18,800 bases of DNA from Candidatus Halomonas stercoripullorum (GCA_019114645.1 DXFC01000182.1:1-18800); one strand, 5' to 3'. Counted from the stretch's first letter, positions 1 through 10,092 are shown. Made by a program: numbers and translations. The notes: generated by a model from the sequence alone, not told the origin.

Positions 1-312
1 CGGGAAGACCTTTCGGTGCGTTTTCGCCCCTCTTACTTCCCCTTTACCGAGCCTTCCGCCGAGGTCGATATCCAGTGTGTGATGTGCTCCGGTGACGGTT
101 GCCGGGTCTGTTCGCAAAGCGGCTGGCTGGAAGTCATGGGCTGCGGCATGGTGCATCCCGAGGTGTTTCGCCATTCGGGTATCGATGCCGGACGCTACAC
201 CGGCTTTGCTTTCGGCATGGGGGCTGAGCGCCTGGCCATGTTGCGCTACGGCGTGAATGACCTGCGCATGTTCTTCGATAACGATCTGCGCTTCTTGCGT
301 CAGTTCGCCTGA
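1..312 (+). CDS. pheS: Phenylalanine--tRNA ligase alpha subunit, C-terminal part
   Basis: This is the last 103 residues of the catalytic alpha subunit of cytoplasmic phenylalanyl-tRNA synthetase, an alpha2-beta2 enzyme that charges tRNA-Phe. The reading frame is open from base 1, so the gene starts outside the window. Visible hallmarks are the FRPSYFPFTEPSAEVDI stretch near the start, the Cys-rich CVMCSGDGCRVC segment, the LEVMGCGMVHP strand, and the class II motif 3 core FGMGAERLAM, whose Arg contacts ATP in this family. The C-terminus (NDLRFLRQFA) is of normal type and the gene ends with TGA. pheT follows 32 bp later on the same strand, the usual operon order. Identification is secure; only the upstream part is missing. 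Confidence 0.97.
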   Translation, partial: REDLSVRFRPSYFPFTEPSAEVDIQCVMCSGDGCRVCSQSGWLEVMGCGMVHPEVFRHSGIDAGRYTGFAFGMGAERLAMLRYGVNDLRMFFDNDLRFLRQFA

Positions 313-344
313 ATCGCTCGCATCAGCAGAACACAGGATAAGTC

Positions 345-2741
345 ATGAAATTTTCCGAACAGTGGCTGCGCGAGTGGGTCTCGCCGCAGCTGGGCGTACA
401 GGCGCTGGCCGATCAGATCACAATGGCCGGCCTGGAAGTGGATGGTATTGAAGCGGTGGCGGCGGCCTTCAGCGGCGTGGTGGTGGCCGAGGTTGTCGAC
501 AAGCAGCAGCATCCTGATGCCGACAAGCTGAGTGTGTGTCAGGTGATCGACGGTAGCGGTGAGCCGGTACAGGTGGTGTGCGGTGCGCCCAATGTCGCGG
601 TAGGGCAGAAGGTGCCTTTCGCCCGCGTCGGCGCTGAGCTGCCGGGTGAGGCTGCGGGGGACGTGTTCAAGATCAAGAAAGCCAAACTGCGGGGCCAGGA
701 GTCCCGGGGCATGATTTGTTCCGCCTCCGAGCTGGGTCTGGCTGAGGAGAACTCCCCGGGGATTCTGGTGCTGCCTGCCGATGCTCCGGTGGGTGACGAT
801 TTTCGGGCCTGGATGGGACTTGATGACCATACGGTCGAGGTCGATCTGACCCCTAACCGGGGCGACTGCCTGAGCCTCAAGGGCCTGGCGCGGGAAGTCG
901 GCGTGCTCAATCAGATGACGGTGACGTCGCCGTCCTGCACGCCAGTCCCTGCCGGCCATGACGAGACGTTCCCGGTTCGGGTCGAGGATCCGGAGCGTTG
1001 TCCGCGTTATATCGGACGCTTGATCAAGGGAGTGGATGTTAGCGCCGATACACCGCTGTGGATGGTGGAGCGCCTGCGCCGTGGTGGTGTTCGCTCTATC
1101 GATCCGGTGGTGGATGTCACCAACTATGTGATGCTGGAACTGGGCCAGCCGTTGCACGCGTTTGACCGCGCCAACCTGCACGGTGCCGTGGTGGTACGCC
1201 CGGCCCGCGAAGGTGAGCGCCTGGTACTGCTGGATGGCCAGGAAGTTACCTTGAATGCTTCAACGCTGGTGATTGCCGATGAGCGCGCTGCGCTGGCCAT
1301 CGCCGGTGTCATGGGCGGCGAGGATTCGGGTGTCAGCCAGACAACACAGGATATTTTCCTTGAGTCGGCGTTCTTCACGCCGCTGGCGGTGGCGGGTCAG
1401 GCGCGCTCCTATGGGCTGCACACCGACGCTTCGCACCGTTTTGAGCGCGGTGTCGACCCGCAGCTCACGCGCACGGCCGTTGAGCGTGCCACGGCGCTGC
1501 TGCTTGATATCGTCGGGGGTGAGCCGGGGCCGCTGGTCGAGGTGGCGAGTGAAGAACACCTGCCGGCTGAGCGTGAGGTGACCCTGCGTGCCGCACGGCT
1601 GGAGCAGGCGCTGTCCAAGGCGCTGCCGGCCGACGAGGTGCAGGATATTCTTGAACGACTGGGGATGCAGGTTACCGCCACAGAGGAGGGCTGGCGGGTC
1701 CGGGTACCCAGCTGGCGCTTCGATATTGCCATCGAAGAGGATCTGATTGAGGAAGTGGCGCGCATTCACGGCTATAACAAGTTGCCGGCGCGCCGTCCGA
1801 TCGCCCGCCTGGAGCTGCGCCCCGACAACGAAGCGGCGACACCGTTGGCGCAGTTGCGTCGCCAGATGGTGGCGCGTGGTTATCAGGAGGCAGTGACCTA
1901 CAGCTTCGTCGCCCCGGAGTTGCAGCGGGCGCTGCTGCCGGATGCGGTGTCGCCGCGCTTGGCCAATCCTATCTCCAGCGATCTTGCGGTGATGCGGGCG
2001 AGCCTGTTTCCTGGATTGGTGCGTGCGCTGGAGTACAACCTGAACCGCCAGCAGAGCCGTGTGCGCCTGTTCGAAACCGGCCTGGTATTCAGGGGTGAGT
2101 TGGACGCACTGGAGCAGACACCGATGTTTGGTGGCCTGGTGTGCGGCAGCCGTTTGCCTGAGGGCTGGTCAGGCGACCGTGAGCAGGTCGATTTCTTCGA
2201 CCTGAAAGGCGACGTGGAAAGCCTGTTCGCCATGAGCGGCGAGGCGGAAGCGTGGCGATTCGAGCCGGCGGAGCATCCGGCACTGCATCCTGGTCAATGT
2301 GCGCGGATCCTGCGGCATGATGTGGAAGTGGGCTGGATCGGCGCGTTGCATCCCCGGGTCAAGGCGGAGCTGGGTCTGAAGACCGTTGCCCTGCTGTTCG
2401 AAGTGCGTCTGGATGCGCTGACCCAAGGGCTGTTGCCGAGCTTCTCGCCGCTGTCACGCTACCCGGAAGTGCGCCGTGACCTGGCGTTCACGCTGGATGC
2501 CGAGCATCCGGTTCAGGAGCTGCTCGACTGCGTGAGTGCCCAGGCGGGTGAGTGGCTGCAGGAACTCCGGCTGTTTGACGTCTATCAAGGCAAAGGGGTA
2601 GCCGATGGACGTAAGAGCGTGGCTCTGGGCTTGACCTGGCAGCATCCTTCGCGCACGCTGAATGACGATGAAATCAATCAGTTGGTTGATGCCATCGTCA
2701 CGGAATCGCAGCGGCAGCTGGGTGCAGAGCTGCGTGGCTGA
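345..2741 (+). CDS. pheT: Phenylalanine--tRNA ligase beta subunit
   Basis: The 798-residue beta subunit pairs with PheS, binds tRNA-Phe and carries the editing site that hydrolyses Tyr-tRNA-Phe. Length matches the bacterial family (about 790-800). In order I see the N-terminal MKFSEQWLREWV start, an EMAP-type OB-fold tRNA-binding domain at about residues 39-148 (HPDADKLSVCQV, GAPNV), the B3/B4 editing domain at about 210-390 (NRGDCLSLKGLAREV, DVTNYVMLELGQPLHAFD), a B5 domain at about 400-475, the catalytic-like core, and a C-terminal FDX-ACB anticodon-binding domain at about 704-797 (SRYPEVRRDLAF). The ATG has an AGGA ribosome site 6 bp upstream. It is co-transcribed with pheS and very likely with ihfA 63 bp downstream. 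Nothing unusual seen. Confidence 0.97.
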   Translation: MKFSEQWLREWVSPQLGVQALADQITMAGLEVDGIEAVAAAFSGVVVAEVVDKQQHPDADKLSVCQVIDGSGEPVQVVCGAPNVAVGQKVPFARVGAELPGEAAGDVFKIKKAKLRGQESRGMICSASELGLAEENSPGILVLPADAPVGDDFRAWMGLDDHTVEVDLTPNRGDCLSLKGLAREVGVLNQMTVTSPSCTPVPAGHDETFPVRVEDPERCPRYIGRLIKGVDVSADTPLWMVERLRRGGVRSIDPVVDVTNYVMLELGQPLHAFDRANLHGAVVVRPAREGERLVLLDGQEVTLNASTLVIADERAALAIAGVMGGEDSGVSQTTQDIFLESAFFTPLAVAGQARSYGLHTDASHRFERGVDPQLTRTAVERATALLLDIVGGEPGPLVEVASEEHLPAEREVTLRAARLEQALSKALPADEVQDILERLGMQVTATEEGWRVRVPSWRFDIAIEEDLIEEVARIHGYNKLPARRPIARLELRPDNEAATPLAQLRRQMVARGYQEAVTYSFVAPELQRALLPDAVSPRLANPISSDLAVMRASLFPGLVRALEYNLNRQQSRVRLFETGLVFRGELDALEQTPMFGGLVCGSRLPEGWSGDREQVDFFDLKGDVESLFAMSGEAEAWRFEPAEHPALHPGQCARILRHDVEVGWIGALHPRVKAELGLKTVALLFEVRLDALTQGLLPSFSPLSRYPEVRRDLAFTLDAEHPVQELLDCVSAQAGEWLQELRLFDVYQGKGVADGRKSVALGLTWQHPSRTLNDDEINQLVDAIVTESQRQLGAELRG

Positions 2742-2804
2742 CAAGCGTCAACCATGGCGTGACGATGGGCTCTTTTACTCTGAGGTTGTGACTGAGGATG
2801 TGAC

Positions 2805-3113
2805 ATGGGAGCGTTGACCAAAGCAGACCTGGCGGAGCACCTCAATGCGGAACTGGGGCTGAGCAAGCGCGAAGCAAAAGCGATGGTGGAAGCCTTCTTT
2901 GAAGAGATTCGTGCCTGCTTGCGGGAAAACGAACAGGTCAAGCTGTCGGGTTTCGGCAACTTTGATTTACGCGACAAGCGTGAACGGCCGGGAAGAAACC
3001 CCAAGACGGGCGAGGAAATTCCGATTTCGGCACGCCGCGTGGTGACTTTCCGGCCCGGCCAGAAGCTCAAGAGCCAGGTGGAGAGCTACAAGGGCCCACC
3101 GCCAGGCAAGTGA
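2805..3113 (+). CDS. ihfA: Integration host factor alpha subunit
   Basis: This 102-residue DNA-bending protein forms a heterodimer with IhfB. It is a nucleoid-associated architectural factor in recombination, replication and sigma54-dependent transcription. The start MGALTKADLAEHL, the core KLSGFGNFDLRDK (about 46-58) and the beta-arm RPGRNPKTGEEIP (61-73) are diagnostic. Pro66 in the arm matches the residue that intercalates into DNA in this family. It ends in a short GPPPGK tail. Placement directly after pheT is the classical gammaproteobacterial arrangement and separates it from the paralogues HU and IhfB. A GAGGA ribosome site lies 6 bp before the ATG, and a strong hairpin terminator follows 14 bp after the stop, so it closes the phe operon. 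Confidence 0.96.
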   Translation: MGALTKADLAEHLNAELGLSKREAKAMVEAFFEEIRACLRENEQVKLSGFGNFDLRDKRERPGRNPKTGEEIPISARRVVTFRPGQKLKSQVESYKGPPPGK

Positions 3114-3127
3114 AGTTGTCACGCTCG

Positions 3128-3159
3128 AAAAAGCCACCCTTATCCGGGTGGCTTTTTTT
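3128..3159 (+). terminator. Rho-independent terminator of the pheST-ihfA operon
   Basis: A perfect 12-bp stem (3128-3139 pairing with 3146-3157; arm AAAAAGCCACCC) with a TTATCC loop runs into a T-tract ending at 3159. It lies 14 bp after the ihfA stop. The matching A-run on the left arm means it could also work on the reverse strand. Confidence 0.92.
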
Positions 3160-3221
3160 ATGGCCGGGGTGGGCAGTCTACGCTGCTATCAACCATTGAG
3201 GGGAGATGCAGTTGCTGTTTT

Positions 3222-3271
3222 TTGTAGGAGATCGGCTTTGCCGGGCGAACAGCGCGCAGCGCTGGCGGGAT
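3222..3271 (+). repeat. REP-like dispersed repeat, copy A
   Basis: The unit begins TTGTAGGAG, continues with a small hairpin CGGC-TTT-GCCG, then GCGAAC, then a second hairpin CAGCGC-GCA-GCGCTG (3250-3264) and GGCGGG. About 40 of 50 positions match the copy at 7022-7073. A looser shared stretch lies about 35 bp upstream (CTATCAACC..TGAGGGG here, CTACTAACC..TGAGGGGG in the other copy). The GTAG head and imperfect palindromes resemble REP elements of Pseudomonas-type genomes, which are mobilised in trans by RAYT transposases; that assignment is inference. Confidence 0.75.
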
Positions 3272-3295
3272 GGCGCTGGGCATTGTTTCAGTGGG

Positions 3296-3508
3296 TTAGA
3301 CGCCGCCGCGCTCCATGAGCCAGGTAACCACTACTTTGAACAGGTATCCGGCTATGCCGGCCCCAAGTACGAGGAAAAGCATCAGGGTGCCGAAGCGTCC
3401 GGCCTTGGATTTCTTGGCCAGATCCCAAATGATGAAGCCCATGAACAGGATCAGGCCGCCGACCATCAGCGGGGTGATCCAGGTTTCAAAGGTGTGTGTG
3501 TCCAGCAT
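3296..3508 (-). CDS. DUF2788 family small membrane protein
   Basis: A 70-residue inner-membrane microprotein with two predicted helices, about residues 11-29 and 41-63, joined by the basic, conserved-looking loop WDLAKKSKAGRFGT (28-41). I recognise this loop as typical of the DUF2788 family, which has no established function. The loop carries five positive charges against one negative, so it probably lies in the cytoplasm, with both ends in the periplasm. The ATG at 3508 has a GGAGG ribosome site 4 bp upstream, and a well-formed promoter lies just before it, so it is a single-gene unit. It runs against its neighbours and is flanked by a repeat on its downstream side. A forward-strand frame over the same bases is a shadow. 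Confidence 0.82.
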   Translation of the reverse strand: MLDTHTFETWITPLMVGGLILFMGFIIWDLAKKSKAGRFGTLMLFLVLGAGIAGYLFKVVVTWLMERGGV

Positions 3509-3534
3509 ATTACCTCCATCGTCAGAGTCCGACC

Positions 3535-3564
3535 ATTATAGTCAGGCATGGTCTGCTGTGTCTG
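3535..3564 (-). promoter_or_regulatory. Sigma70-type promoter for the DUF2788 gene
   Basis: On the reverse strand a perfect TATAAT (3535-3540) is preceded, with an 18-bp spacer, by CAGACA (3559-3564; four of six matches to TTGACA). Transcription would start near 3528, about 20 bases before the ATG, leaving just enough room for the GGAGG ribosome site. The weak -35 is the main reason for doubt. Confidence 0.55.
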
Positions 3565-3618
3565 CTGCGGCACCGGGCATGATATGATGGCGCTAAAATA
3601 CCCTGACTGAATTCTGTT

Positions 3619-4083
3619 ATGCCGACGTTAAAGATTTTTGTAGGAACCATGTATGGCGGTGCTCTCGATGTCGCCGAACAGGCTGTCCCCATGTTTGAGG
3701 CGGCGGGTTATAAAACCTCCGTTCTTGAACAGCCCACTTTGCAAGACCTGACGGTCGAGCAGCCCGACCTGGCGCTGTTTTGCGTTTCCACTACCGGCAG
3801 CGGCGATTTTCCCGGTAACTTTGTGCCGCTGGTGCGTGCACTCGATGAACGCTCGCCTGCATTGACCGGGCTGCGCTATGGCCTGATTGCCATGGGCGAC
3901 AGTTCCTATGGCGAGACGTTCTGTGGTGCGGGTCGCCGGCTCGACGAGATTCTTCAGGGGCTGGGCGCGGTGCGGTTGGGCGAACGGCTGGAAGTCGACG
4001 CCATGGAAACCTTCATGGCGGATGATGCCGCGCTGCCCTGGATTGAGGAATGGCTTGATGCCGAGCAGCTCAAGGTCAGCTGA
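3619..4083 (+). CDS. yqcA: YqcA-type flavodoxin
   Basis: A 154-residue cytoplasmic flavodoxin-like protein that should bind FMN and shuttle electrons; its partner is unknown. The FMN-phosphate loop is FVGTMYGGALDVAE (7-20), followed by STTGSGDFPGNF (57-68) and LRYGLIAMGDSSYGETFCGAG (split over 85-105), which supply the two isoalloxazine-contact loops. The IFVGTMYG start, the GDSSY..FC motif and the W near the end resemble E. coli YqcA more than MioC, and length agrees (about 150). The ATG has no clear Shine-Dalgarno sequence, which is odd. A weak TATGAT at 3583-3588 could be its -10 element. The next gene starts 2 bp after its stop, suggesting coupled translation with a membrane protein. Confidence 0.85.
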   Translation: MPTLKIFVGTMYGGALDVAEQAVPMFEAAGYKTSVLEQPTLQDLTVEQPDLALFCVSTTGSGDFPGNFVPLVRALDERSPALTGLRYGLIAMGDSSYGETFCGAGRRLDEILQGLGAVRLGERLEVDAMETFMADDAALPWIEEWLDAEQLKVS

Positions 4084-4085
4084 TA

Positions 4086-4466
4086 ATGCATAACACGGCA
4101 ACGCCTGAACGGCTCAGCTTGATGCTTGGGCTACTGGTATTGATGCTGGCCAACGTGCCGCGTTATTTGGCTGGCAACCATGAGAATCGGTTGATGCTGA
4201 TCGGTATGGCATGCGCTGTGGTGGCTGCCGCGGCCGTGGTGCATTGGCGTCTGCTGGCGCAAGCGGAGCGCGCCAGACTCCCGACCCTGCTCAGACGTTT
4301 GTGTTTTGCATTGCTGGGGGGGCTAGTACTGATGGGGGGCTGGCACGCGCTGATGACGGCCTGGATCAGCTGGCAACTGCTCATCGCCCATGGCGCCACG
4401 CTGGGGCTGCTGATCCACGCCGTATGGCTGTGGTGGCGCCCCGCGAACGAGGCGCCTTCTGCCTAG
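4086..4466 (+). CDS. Hypothetical four-helix membrane protein
   Basis: A 126-residue protein I do not recognise. It is almost entirely hydrophobic, with four predicted membrane helices at about residues 10-28, 35-55, 67-89 and 92-115. Short charged stretches lie between them (NHENR before helix 2, QAERARL after it). The C-terminal helix is Trp-rich (HAVWLWW). No signal peptide, metal motif or catalytic motif is visible. Its ATG lies in TGATAATG, 2 bp after the flavodoxin stop, so it is almost certainly translated by coupling from that gene. A role as a membrane partner of the flavodoxin is possible but rests only on position. It converges on ppnN with 17 bp between stops. Confidence 0.75.
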   Translation: MHNTATPERLSLMLGLLVLMLANVPRYLAGNHENRLMLIGMACAVVAAAAVVHWRLLAQAERARLPTLLRRLCFALLGGLVLMGGWHALMTAWISWQLLIAHGATLGLLIHAVWLWWRPANEAPSA

Positions 4467-4483
4467 GCTGACCGGGTCAAAGG

Positions 4484-5848
4484 CTACATCAGCCGATAGC
4501 AGGGGACATACTCCTGTCCCGGCAGCTTCATGCGGCCTTGCGCGACAAAGGAGCTGAGCATTTCGTCAAGCTGACGCATCAGGTCAGGTTCGGCATGCAG
4601 CAGGAAGGGGCCATGCGCCTCGATGGCGCGTATGCCTTCTTCCTTGACGTTACCTGACACAATGCCTGAGAAGGCGCGCCGCAAGTTGGCCGCTAGTTCA
4701 TGTGCCGGCTGATTGCGATGCAATGCGAGCCCGGCCATTGCTTCGTGGGTCGGCACGAAGGTTTCCTGAAAGTCACGATCGATAGTCAGGCGCCAGTTGT
4801 AGTGGAAGGCGTCCTGGTGGTCGAGACGATACTGCATCACGTGATTGATATCCTCACGCATGGCGCGGGCAACGGCTATGGGATCATTGATAATGATGCG
4901 GTACTTGTCGCGTACGGCTTCGCCCAGGGTATCCACCAGAAATTCGTCGATGCGCTGGAAGTACTCGGCGGCACTTTCAGGGCCGGTAAAGATGACCGGT
5001 AGCGCCATGTCGTGGTTATCGGGATGGAGCAGAATGCCCAGCAAGTAGAGAATTTCTTCGGCGGTGCCTACGCCACCGGGAAAGACCACGATGCCGTGGC
5101 CCAGGCGTACGAAGGCTTCCAGGCGTTTTTCGATGTCGGGCATCACCACCAGCTCATTGACCAGCGGGTTGGGCGCTTCGGCGGCGATAATGCCGGGCTC
5201 GGAGATACCGATGTAGCGGCCATCGGCCATGCGCTGCTTGGCGTGCGCCAGGTTGGCTCCTTTCATCGGCCCTTTCATGGCGCCAGGACCGCAGCCGGTA
5301 CAGATATCCAACTCACGCAGGCCTAGCTGGTAGCCCACGTTCTTGCTGTAATCATACTCTTTACGGGAGATGGAGTGCCCGCCCCAGCACACCGCGATGC
5401 TGGGGTCGCGCTCGGGCTTGAGGGTGCCCGCCTTGCGCAGAATATGGAACACCGCATTGGTGGTACCTTCTCCCGTGGTGAGGTCGAAGCGCCTATGACC
5501 TTGAATCTCGTTGTAGACGTAGACGATATCGCGCAACACCGATGAGAGGTGCTCGCGTATGCCGCGAATCATCTTGCCGTCGACGAAGGCCTGGGCCGGC
5601 GCGTTGGTGAGCTTGAGACGAATGCCGCGATCTTGTTGGATCACTTCGATATCGAAGTCGCGGTAGGTCTCCATCAGTTTGAGCCCGTCGTCGCTCATGA
5701 TGCCGGTGCTGAGAACCGCGAGTGAACAGCGCCGCAGCAGGTCGTGCAGGCCGCTCTTGGAGGTGTCACGCAACCGGTTGACCTCGTGCTGGGAGAGAAC
5801 TTCCATACTGCGCAGGGGAGAGACGGTGGCAGATAGTGTTTCGGGCAT
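4484..5848 (-). CDS. ppnN: Pyrimidine/purine nucleotide 5'-monophosphate nucleosidase
   Basis: PpnN (YgdH) splits the N-glycosidic bond of nucleoside monophosphates, giving base plus ribose 5-phosphate, and in E. coli is stimulated by (p)ppGpp during stress. The protein has an N-terminal DUF4478-type region, a central LOG/Rossmann domain and a C-terminal DUF3412 region. Visible motifs are CWGGHSIS (about 154-161), TGCGPGAMKGPMKGA (184-198) and the nucleotide-binding PGGVGTAEE (257-265), the LOG signature. I chose the ATG at 5848 because it has AAGG 7 bp upstream and gives MPETLSATV and 454 residues, equal to the E. coli protein; the frame itself stays open to an earlier ATG at 5923. A LysR gene diverges 169 bp away. 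Confidence 0.93.
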   Translation of the reverse strand: MPETLSATVSPLRSMEVLSQHEVNRLRDTSKSGLHDLLRRCSLAVLSTGIMSDDGLKLMETYRDFDIEVIQQDRGIRLKLTNAPAQAFVDGKMIRGIREHLSSVLRDIVYVYNEIQGHRRFDLTTGEGTTNAVFHILRKAGTLKPERDPSIAVCWGGHSISRKEYDYSKNVGYQLGLRELDICTGCGPGAMKGPMKGANLAHAKQRMADGRYIGISEPGIIAAEAPNPLVNELVVMPDIEKRLEAFVRLGHGIVVFPGGVGTAEEILYLLGILLHPDNHDMALPVIFTGPESAAEYFQRIDEFLVDTLGEAVRDKYRIIINDPIAVARAMREDINHVMQYRLDHQDAFHYNWRLTIDRDFQETFVPTHEAMAGLALHRNQPAHELAANLRRAFSGIVSGNVKEEGIRAIEAHGPFLLHAEPDLMRQLDEMLSSFVAQGRMKLPGQEYVPCYRLM

Positions 5849-6017
5849 GATCAATCCTTGATTTGGCGAGGAATGCCCCGCCGGAAGTTTGCTTACGGGC
5901 TCAATATGCTGTGATGCTAGCATGCCGGCCGCGACATGCGGCAGTGCAGCGCTGCGCGACCAGCACGGGAGTGGTAGGATGGGTTATCCGCTCCTGCTCA
6001 TGGCTGACGATGGCACC

Positions 6018-6938
6018 ATGTTCAACGCCCTCTATTTTCGCACTTTCATTACCCTGGTCGAGACTGGCAGCTTTACGCGTACCGCAGAACATTTGGAAAT
6101 GACCCAACCCGGTGTCAGTCAGCATGTGCGCAAGCTGGAAGAGTATCTCGACAGGTCTTTGCTGCATCGCCAGGGGCGACGCTTTACCCTGACCGAAGCG
6201 GGCAAGCGTGCTTACGACTACGCGTTACGTCTGTTTTCGGAACATGAGCAGTTTCGCCACTCCCTGGATGATGCCGCACTGGATGCAGGCGAGTGTCGCA
6301 TTGCCTCGCCGGGTAGCGTAGGGCTGATGCTGTATCCCTATATTCTCGGTCAGCAACAGATGTCGCCGGGATTGACGGTGAGTTACAGCTTTGCCTTCAG
6401 CCACGAGATCGTCTCTGATGTGCTGGCGGGTCGGCATGATCTGGGTATTGTGACCGAGCCGATCCGGCATCCTGAGCTGGATTGCCGCCTCTGGCATCAG
6501 GAACCGCTGTGCCTGGTGGTGCCGGCGGACTTTGCCGGTACTTCGTTAAGTGATCTTACCGGTATTGGCTTTATCAACTACACCGACGGCGTCAATCTTG
6601 CCGGTGCCTTGCTGCGCAGCAACTTCCCAGAAGAGTTTCGCTCGATGACCCAGTTTCGCCGCCAAGGCTTCACCAATGAGGTGGCCATGGTGCTGGATGC
6701 CGTGGCGCGTGGCCTGGGCTTTACCGTGGTCTCCCGGTTGGTGTTGGAAACCTCACCCTGGCAGCGCCAGGTCAAGGAGCTGGACCTGCCGGTAGCAGAG
6801 TATGAAGCGCTGCACGTCATCAGCCGTTCCGGAGCTACCGTGCCACGCCGCTATGCGCGATTACTGGAAGGGTTTCGCGAACAACGCCTGCGCGAGCGTT
6901 TCGGCCATGGCGAAGTGGTCTCGCCGCTGCCGGGTTGA
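6018..6938 (+). CDS. LysR-family transcriptional regulator
   Basis: A 306-residue LysR-type regulator. The N-terminal winged helix-turn-helix is at about residues 1-65 (FRTFITLVETGSFTRTAEHL, then TQPGVSQHVRKLEE), followed by a linker helix and an effector-binding domain with the usual two alpha/beta lobes (GIVTEPI, CLVVPADF, GLGFTVVSRL). The ATG at 6018 is chosen because MFNALYFRTF is the standard LysR start; an in-frame ATG at 6000 and earlier ones to 5889 would add residues unlike the family, and no start has a strong ribosome site. It diverges from ppnN across about 170 bp containing the 10-bp palindrome ATGCTAGCAT at 5914-5923, a possible operator. Target and effector are unknown. REP-like repeats begin 3 bp after the stop. 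Confidence 0.88.
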   Translation: MFNALYFRTFITLVETGSFTRTAEHLEMTQPGVSQHVRKLEEYLDRSLLHRQGRRFTLTEAGKRAYDYALRLFSEHEQFRHSLDDAALDAGECRIASPGSVGLMLYPYILGQQQMSPGLTVSYSFAFSHEIVSDVLAGRHDLGIVTEPIRHPELDCRLWHQEPLCLVVPADFAGTSLSDLTGIGFINYTDGVNLAGALLRSNFPEEFRSMTQFRRQGFTNEVAMVLDAVARGLGFTVVSRLVLETSPWQRQVKELDLPVAEYEALHVISRSGATVPRRYARLLEGFREQRLRERFGHGEVVSPLPG

Positions 6939-6940
6939 TC

Positions 6941-6986
6941 CTGGGCGCCTGCGGCGCCATTCGCCGGGCAAAGCCCAGCTCCCACA
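6941..6986 (-). repeat. REP-like dispersed repeat, copy C (inverted)
   Basis: Read on the reverse strand this begins TGTGGGAG, then hairpin GGGC-TTT-GCCC, then GGCGAA, then hairpin GGCGCC-GCA-GGCGCC (6944-6958). The architecture equals copies A and B, including the GCA loop, but both stems have changed sequence while keeping pairing. It starts 3 bp after the LysR stop and faces copy B, forming a head-to-head pair. Confidence 0.7.
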
Positions 6987-7021
6987 GGGTGGCGCTACTA
7001 ACCGCTGAGGGGGATACAAAA

Positions 7022-7073
7022 TTGTAGGAGACCGGCTCTGCCGAGCGAACCAGCGCGCAGCGCTGGCGGGGTG
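7022..7073 (+). repeat. REP-like dispersed repeat, copy B
   Basis: The unit begins TTGTAGGAG, then hairpin CGGC-TCT-GCCG, AGCGAA, then a perfect hairpin CCAGCGC-GCA-GCGCTGG (7050-7066) and GGCGGGG. It is the close sister of copy A at 3222-3271 and points opposite to copy C at 6941-6986, 35 bp away, as in BIME-type inverted REP pairs. Confidence 0.75.
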
Positions 7074-7087
7074 GGTGCCATGATGCA

Positions 7088-7112
7088 AAACGGCCCGCGA
7101 TGCGGGCCGTTT
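7088..7112 (-). terminator. Terminator downstream of gcvP
   Basis: A perfect 11-bp stem (arm AAACGGCCCGC, 7088-7098, pairing with 7102-7112) with a 3-base loop lies 21 bp past the gcvP stop. On the reverse strand it is followed only by TGCATCATG, so the T-run comes mostly from the stem end (GTTTT); it may be bidirectional and also serve the LysR gene. Confidence 0.75.
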
Positions 7113-7133
7113 GCGTTACTTGCCGGATTTATA

Positions 7134-10028
<2,895 letters not shown>

Positions 10029-10044
10029 GGAAAACCCTGTTGGC

Positions 10045-10075
10045 AAAAAAAGACAAGCCCGGCCGTCAGGCCGGG
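10045..10075 (-). terminator. Intra-operon terminator or attenuator between gcvH and gcvP
   Basis: On the reverse strand a perfect 7-bp stem CCCGGCC/GGCCGGG (10058-10064 with 10069-10075, TGAC loop) is followed by CTTGTC and seven Ts (10045-10051). It sits between the gcvH stop and the gcvP ribosome site. It should stop a fraction of transcripts after gcvH. Confidence 0.7.
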
Positions 10076-10092
10076 TAAGCGTATGGCGGTAT

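Noticed and set aside
300..1181. 293-codon reverse frame opposite pheT
   Set aside because: Shadow of the pheT codons, Arg/His-rich, no family character.
3206..3541. 111-codon forward frame over the DUF2788 gene
   Set aside because: Antisense to a better-supported gene that has a promoter, ribosome site and a family motif; the frame also runs through a repeat.
4467..4495. Terminator between the membrane protein gene and ppnN
   Set aside because: Small inverted repeats (TGACC-G-GGTCA; GGCTGA/TCAGCC) exist in the 17-bp gap and the ppnN end, but stems are short, with no T-run.
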